The notes under the pieces were generated by a model. It was not told the DNA's origin, ran no database searches, and saw nothing but the letters and a program-made list of their open reading frames with translations. This document shows positions 7,068-9,346 of a stretch of DNA of 9,346 nucleotides, piece by piece. The stretch spans positions 1-9,346 of the forward strand of contig MHHA01000046.1 in assembly GCA_001805845.1 (NCBI GenBank), given 5' to 3'. Position numbers and translations under genes: made by a program. This DNA is from Omnitrophica WOR_2 bacterium RIFCSPLOWO2_12_FULL_46_30 (GTDB lineage Bacteria; Omnitrophota; Gorgyraeia; Gygaellales; UBA12090). The number at the start of each line of letters is the position of its first letter. The stretch's first letter is position 1.

Positions 7068-8580
7068 TTCCTATTGCCCTGAGTATACCCTGCGCCTTAA
7101 CCATAGTTTCTTCATATTCGCTCTCGGCCCGGGAATCCGCAACAATGCCGCCTCCTGCCTGAAAATATATTGTATCATTTTTCTTTAAGATTGTGCGGAT
7201 TAAAATATTCAAATCCATAGTGTTATTAAAGCCGAGATAGCCAAGGGCGCCGGTGTAAATTGACCTGCGGGTTGGCTCAAGCTCAGCAATGAGCTGCATT
7301 GAGCGGATCTTGGGACAGCCGGTAATTGAACCTCCGGGAAAACAGGCTCTCAATAAATCAACTCTGTCTTTATCTTGATGCAAAATACCTTCAATGGCGG
7401 CGGTAGTCTGATAAACGGTAGAATAGGCCTCCAGGGCGCGCAAGGAAGTAACCTTGATTGAGCCGTATTTACAAACCCTGCCTAAATCGTTACGTAGTAA
7501 ATCCACGATCATCAGCAGCTCGGCCTTGTCTTTCGCGCTTTTAAGCAGCGCCTGCGCCTGCCGCAGGTCGGATTGTTTTTCTATTCCCCTTGGCCGGGTC
7601 CCTTTCATCGGCCGTGATGAAACTTTCTTCCCGTCAAAATACAAAAATCTCTCCGGAGAGGAACTCAGGATTTGAAAATCTCCGCAGTCCAAGTAGGCAG
7701 AAAAATCGCTTGGCGACACCAAGCGCAGGCGCTTATATAACTCAAAAGAGCTTAAAGCGGATTCCGCCGAGAACCTCTGCGAGAGATTGACCTGATATAT
7801 CTCGCCTTTTTTTATATACTCCTTGGCTTTGGCAATAGCCTTAAAATATTTTTCTTTGGTAAAATTAGAGGTGAGCTTAACCGCTAATTTGTCATTGCGA
7901 GCGATAGCGAAGCAATCTAAAATCATTGATTTGTCAAAAGATTGCTTCGTCGGCCTATCGGCCTCCTCGCAATGACGTCCTTGCGAGGTTAGTAATGGCG
8001 GGTAAACGCCTCCCCGATTCGTATTAATCTTGGATAACTCCCGGATAAACTGTTTTAATCTTTGCTCGGCTTTCTTCTTGGCTAAAAGATAATTTTTTTC
8101 CGGAAAGCCGCAGGATGAAATAATTAATTTTTTCTTCCAGTGGTCAACGGTAATTATAGTATCATAAAAGCCTAAGGATAAATCCGCGAGCCCGAGGTCA
8201 TCTTCTGCCTTACCTTCTATTTTCTCTAATCCCAGCCCCAGGTCATAAGCAAAATATCCCACCGCGCCGGCCGGCAAGGGAAAATTATATTTATTATCTA
8301 ATTTATAACGTTTGAGTAATCCTCTTAAATCGGAAAAAACTCCAATTTCTTCTTTACCCCGTTTGAAACCTCCTTCTCTTTTATTGTTGCCCTGTAGTTT
8401 TAAACGGGGCTTACTCTTTAAGACATAAAACGGCTCAAAGCCCAAAAAAGAATACCTTCCCAAAGAGCCCTTATGCAGGCTGCTGTCCAAGAAAAAAACA
8501 TTCTCTTTATCTTTTATTGCCTCAAAAAGCAGGAAGGGGTCAAGCGGCCACTCAAACGATTTCCAGGTTAAGTATGGCAT
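7051..8580 (-). CDS. pabB: Aminodeoxychorismate synthase component I, carrying in-frame repeat insertions
   Basis: A 509-aa chorismate-utilising enzyme. The N-terminal domain begins near GRYSFLGFEPF (41-51). The chorismate-binding domain runs from about TSNFTKEKYF (237) to the end, with SSSPERFL (306-313), IVDLLRNDLGRV (358-369), FPGGSITGCPKIRSM (414-428) and AGGGIVADS. The key residue is K326 in RPMKGTRPRG: PabB enzymes have lysine here, whereas anthranilate synthase TrpE has alanine (PIAGTRPRG). This supports amination of chorismate at C4 on the p-aminobenzoate route. The glutaminase PabA is not in the window. The protein is longer than typical PabB (about 450 aa). The excess is largely the linker around residues 186-231, of which 202-230 come from one palindromic element; residues 58-75 come from a second element. 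The reading frame is intact and all motifs survive. The start overlaps the upstream exonuclease gene by 29 bases and has no clear Shine-Dalgarno, suggesting coupling. Confidence 0.93.
   Translation of the reverse strand: MPYLTWKSFEWPLDPFLLFEAIKDKENVFFLDSSLHKGSLGRYSFLGFEPFYVLKSKPRLKLQGNNKREGGFKRGKEEIGVFSDLRGLLKRYKLDNKYNFPLPAGAVGYFAYDLGLGLEKIEGKAEDDLGLADLSLGFYDTIITVDHWKKKLIISSCGFPEKNYLLAKKKAEQRLKQFIRELSKINTNRGGVYPPLLTSQGRHCEEADRPTKQSFDKSMILDCFAIARNDKLAVKLTSNFTKEKYFKAIAKAKEYIKKGEIYQVNLSQRFSAESALSSFELYKRLRLVSPSDFSAYLDCGDFQILSSSPERFLYFDGKKVSSRPMKGTRPRGIEKQSDLRQAQALLKSAKDKAELLMIVDLLRNDLGRVCKYGSIKVTSLRALEAYSTVYQTTAAIEGILHQDKDRVDLLRACFPGGSITGCPKIRSMQLIAELEPTRRSIYTGALGYLGFNNTMDLNILIRTILKKNDTIYFQAGGGIVADSRAESEYEETMVKAQGILRAIGNENLA
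7891..7976. repeat. Palindromic element with GTCATTGCGAG ends, in frame inside pabB
   Basis: Terminal 11-base inverted repeats match perfectly: gtcattgcgag (7891-7901) and ctcgcaatgac (7966-7976). A second perfect 11-base pair lies inside: cgaagcaatct (7908-7918) and agattgcttcg (7939-7949). The segments between the stems are unequal: cgatag on one side, and 16 bases containing its complement on the other. On the minus strand it is open and encodes PabB residues 202-230, including HCEEADRPTKQSF and FAIARND. From memory, elements of this general sequence recur as dispersed intergenic repeats in many bacterial genomes and yield similar HCEE...ARND peptides. No transposase is present, so it resembles a non-autonomous palindromic element. 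Confidence 0.88.
8356..8410. repeat. 14-27-14 palindromic element, copy 2, in frame inside pabB
   Basis: Arms accccgtttgaaac (8356-8369) and gttttaaacggggc (8397-8410) pair at 12 of 14 positions, plus one G:U in the minus-strand RNA, around a 27-base spacer. This is the same layout as copy 1 at 3397-3451. By eye the two copies agree at 39 of 55 positions, and they share AGTAA before the core and AAA after it on the minus strand. The element encodes PabB residues 58-75, a basic stretch (KLQGNNKREGGFKRG) in the variable loop between the VLKSK strand and the LRGLLKRY helix. It is read in a different frame from copy 1. Confidence 0.8.
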
Positions 8581-9346
8581 TGATTTTGAAGGTGCGCTCG
8601 TCTTTGCGCAGGTGGCAGTAACCTACTAAGTATTGGGATTTGCCCTCCCGGCGGATTTCTTTGGGGCTGACCTCTCTTTCGCTGACCCGGGCGGATGAAC
8701 TGGAATAATATTTTATCTTTAGCCTTATGGATAAATCTATCGCCTTTTGTATAGCCGCGATATGTTGATTGGTAATATCTGTGCTCAGCTTAGGGTTAAC
8801 CCCGAATAAATTGTAAAAGGCAGGGAAATCCTCTATCCCTTTTTTCTTTAGTTCTAAAAGCAGCCGTTTAAATACCTCCGCGGTCATCCGCGCATCGCTT
8901 AGGGCCCGGTGGTCTTGAGGCTCGAACATTCCCAGCCAGCGGGAAAAATTCCCCAGGCCGTAACTGCCTAATCCGGGGAAGATAGACCTGGCCATCTGGA
9001 TGATATCTACCACCGCGGTATCTTCCGGGAGGCTTCGGCCCAACAATCCCAATTCATTCTCCAAAAACCCCATATCAAAACCCACATTATATCCGGCAAG
9101 ACAGCTATTTCCGGCAAACTCTATAAATTTAGGCAAAACCTCCGCGGCAACCGGTGCGTCTTTAACCATCTCCTGGCTGATGCGGTTAACCGCAAAGGCC
9201 CCCGGAGAAAGCGGCCTCCGGGGATTAAGCAGGGAGGAAAACGATTCCCGGGCCTCGCCATTTTTATAACGCAGAGCCCCTATCTCAACTATCCTGTCCC
9301 CGTCTTTAGGCAAAAGCCCGGTGGTCTCCACATCAAAGATCACAAA
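8552..9346 (-). CDS. DnaQ-family 3'-5' exonuclease fused to a WYL-like domain (5' end cut by window edge)
   Basis: The reading frame is still open at the right edge (Phe codon at 9344-9346 before the GTG at 9343), so the true start is probably a few codons outside. Residue numbers here count from that GTG. Residues 1-165 are a DEDDh exonuclease: Exo I FDVETTG (D4, E6), Exo II YNVGFDMGFL (D90) and Exo III HRALSDA (H145, D150). All the metal-binding acidic residues and the histidine are present, so activity is expected. The family includes the proofreading subunit of DNA polymerase III, but short stand-alone members serve in repair or RNA trimming. Residues about 197-263 look like a WYL domain: AIDLSIRLKIKYYS, a SEREVSP strand, then QYLVGYCHLRKDERTFKINA. 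WYL domains are ligand or nucleic-acid sensors in many regulators. The 3' end overlaps pabB by 29 bases, so it probably heads or joins the pab transcript. Confidence 0.88.
   Translation of the reverse strand, partial: FVIFDVETTGLLPKDGDRIVEIGALRYKNGEARESFSSLLNPRRPLSPGAFAVNRISQEMVKDAPVAAEVLPKFIEFAGNSCLAGYNVGFDMGFLENELGLLGRSLPEDTAVVDIIQMARSIFPGLGSYGLGNFSRWLGMFEPQDHRALSDARMTAEVFKRLLLELKKKGIEDFPAFYNLFGVNPKLSTDITNQHIAAIQKAIDLSIRLKIKYYSSSSARVSEREVSPKEIRREGKSQYLVGYCHLRKDERTFKINAILNLEIV

Noticed and set aside
7891..8025. pabB as a pseudogene broken by an insertion
   Set aside because: The frame stays open throughout, all catalytic motifs including K326 follow the insertion, and pabC is still coupled downstream.
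7051..8580. Gene as anthranilate synthase component I (trpE)
   Set aside because: The diagnostic position is lysine (RPMKGTRPRG), as in PabB, not alanine as in TrpE, and the next gene is a pabC-like class IV enzyme.
9000..9269. Open frame on the plus strand opposite the exonuclease gene
   Set aside because: The translation is low complexity with no domain, and the minus-strand exonuclease motifs fully account for the region.

Overview
All eight protein-coding genes I can support lie on the minus strand, so the window reads from its right end to its left. Coding density is high and base composition is moderate. The gene content is a PilZ envelope protein, a Ste24-type protease, a lipoprotein with TPRs, DUF3857 and transglutaminase-like domains, and a DnaQ-WYL fusion. 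Together with many short palindromic elements, some of them inside genes, this suggests a Gram-negative, probably uncultured lineage such as Candidatus Omnitrophota or a relative in the PVC or Elusimicrobia neighbourhood. That placement is inferred from gene style only; there is no rRNA or other phylogenetic marker here.

Right block (9346 to 6252). An edge-truncated DnaQ-family exonuclease with a C-terminal WYL-like domain overlaps pabB (aminodeoxychorismate synthase component I) by 29 bases. pabB overlaps pabC (class IV PLP enzyme, probable aminodeoxychorismate lyase) by 17 bases. The overlaps imply one translationally coupled transcript. PabB and PabC would convert chorismate to p-aminobenzoate for folate; the glutaminase partner PabA is not in the window.

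Middle block (6245 to 2248). A sigma70-like promoter at 6217-6245 precedes an 801-aa lipoprotein with TPRs, DUF3857 and a transglutaminase-like domain with an intact Cys-His-Asp triad. A small TPR protein overlaps its 3' end by 47 bases. A Ste24-like M48 membrane protease follows. These look like envelope or protein-quality genes.

Left block (2189 to 1). A 659-aa protein has an N-terminal PilZ domain with intact c-di-GMP-binding motifs, one membrane helix, a long coiled coil and an alpha/alpha-toroid, glycosidase-like domain. It is followed by the 5' end of an endonuclease III-related HhH-GPD protein cut by the window edge.

The most notable layer is short palindromic elements that have landed in and between these genes. 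Two copies of one 14-27-14 hairpin family are present: one supplies the last residues and the stop codon of the small TPR protein, the other sits in frame inside pabB. A different, longer palindrome (GTCATTGCGAG ends) is also in frame inside pabB, in the linker before the chorismate-binding domain. A tandem pair of AACCT/AGGTT palindromes fills most of the gap before the endonuclease gene. A further inverted repeat before the PilZ gene overlaps a small hairpin with the Shine-Dalgarno sequence in its loop. I saw no tRNA, rRNA, CRISPR array, transposase or clear rho-independent terminator.
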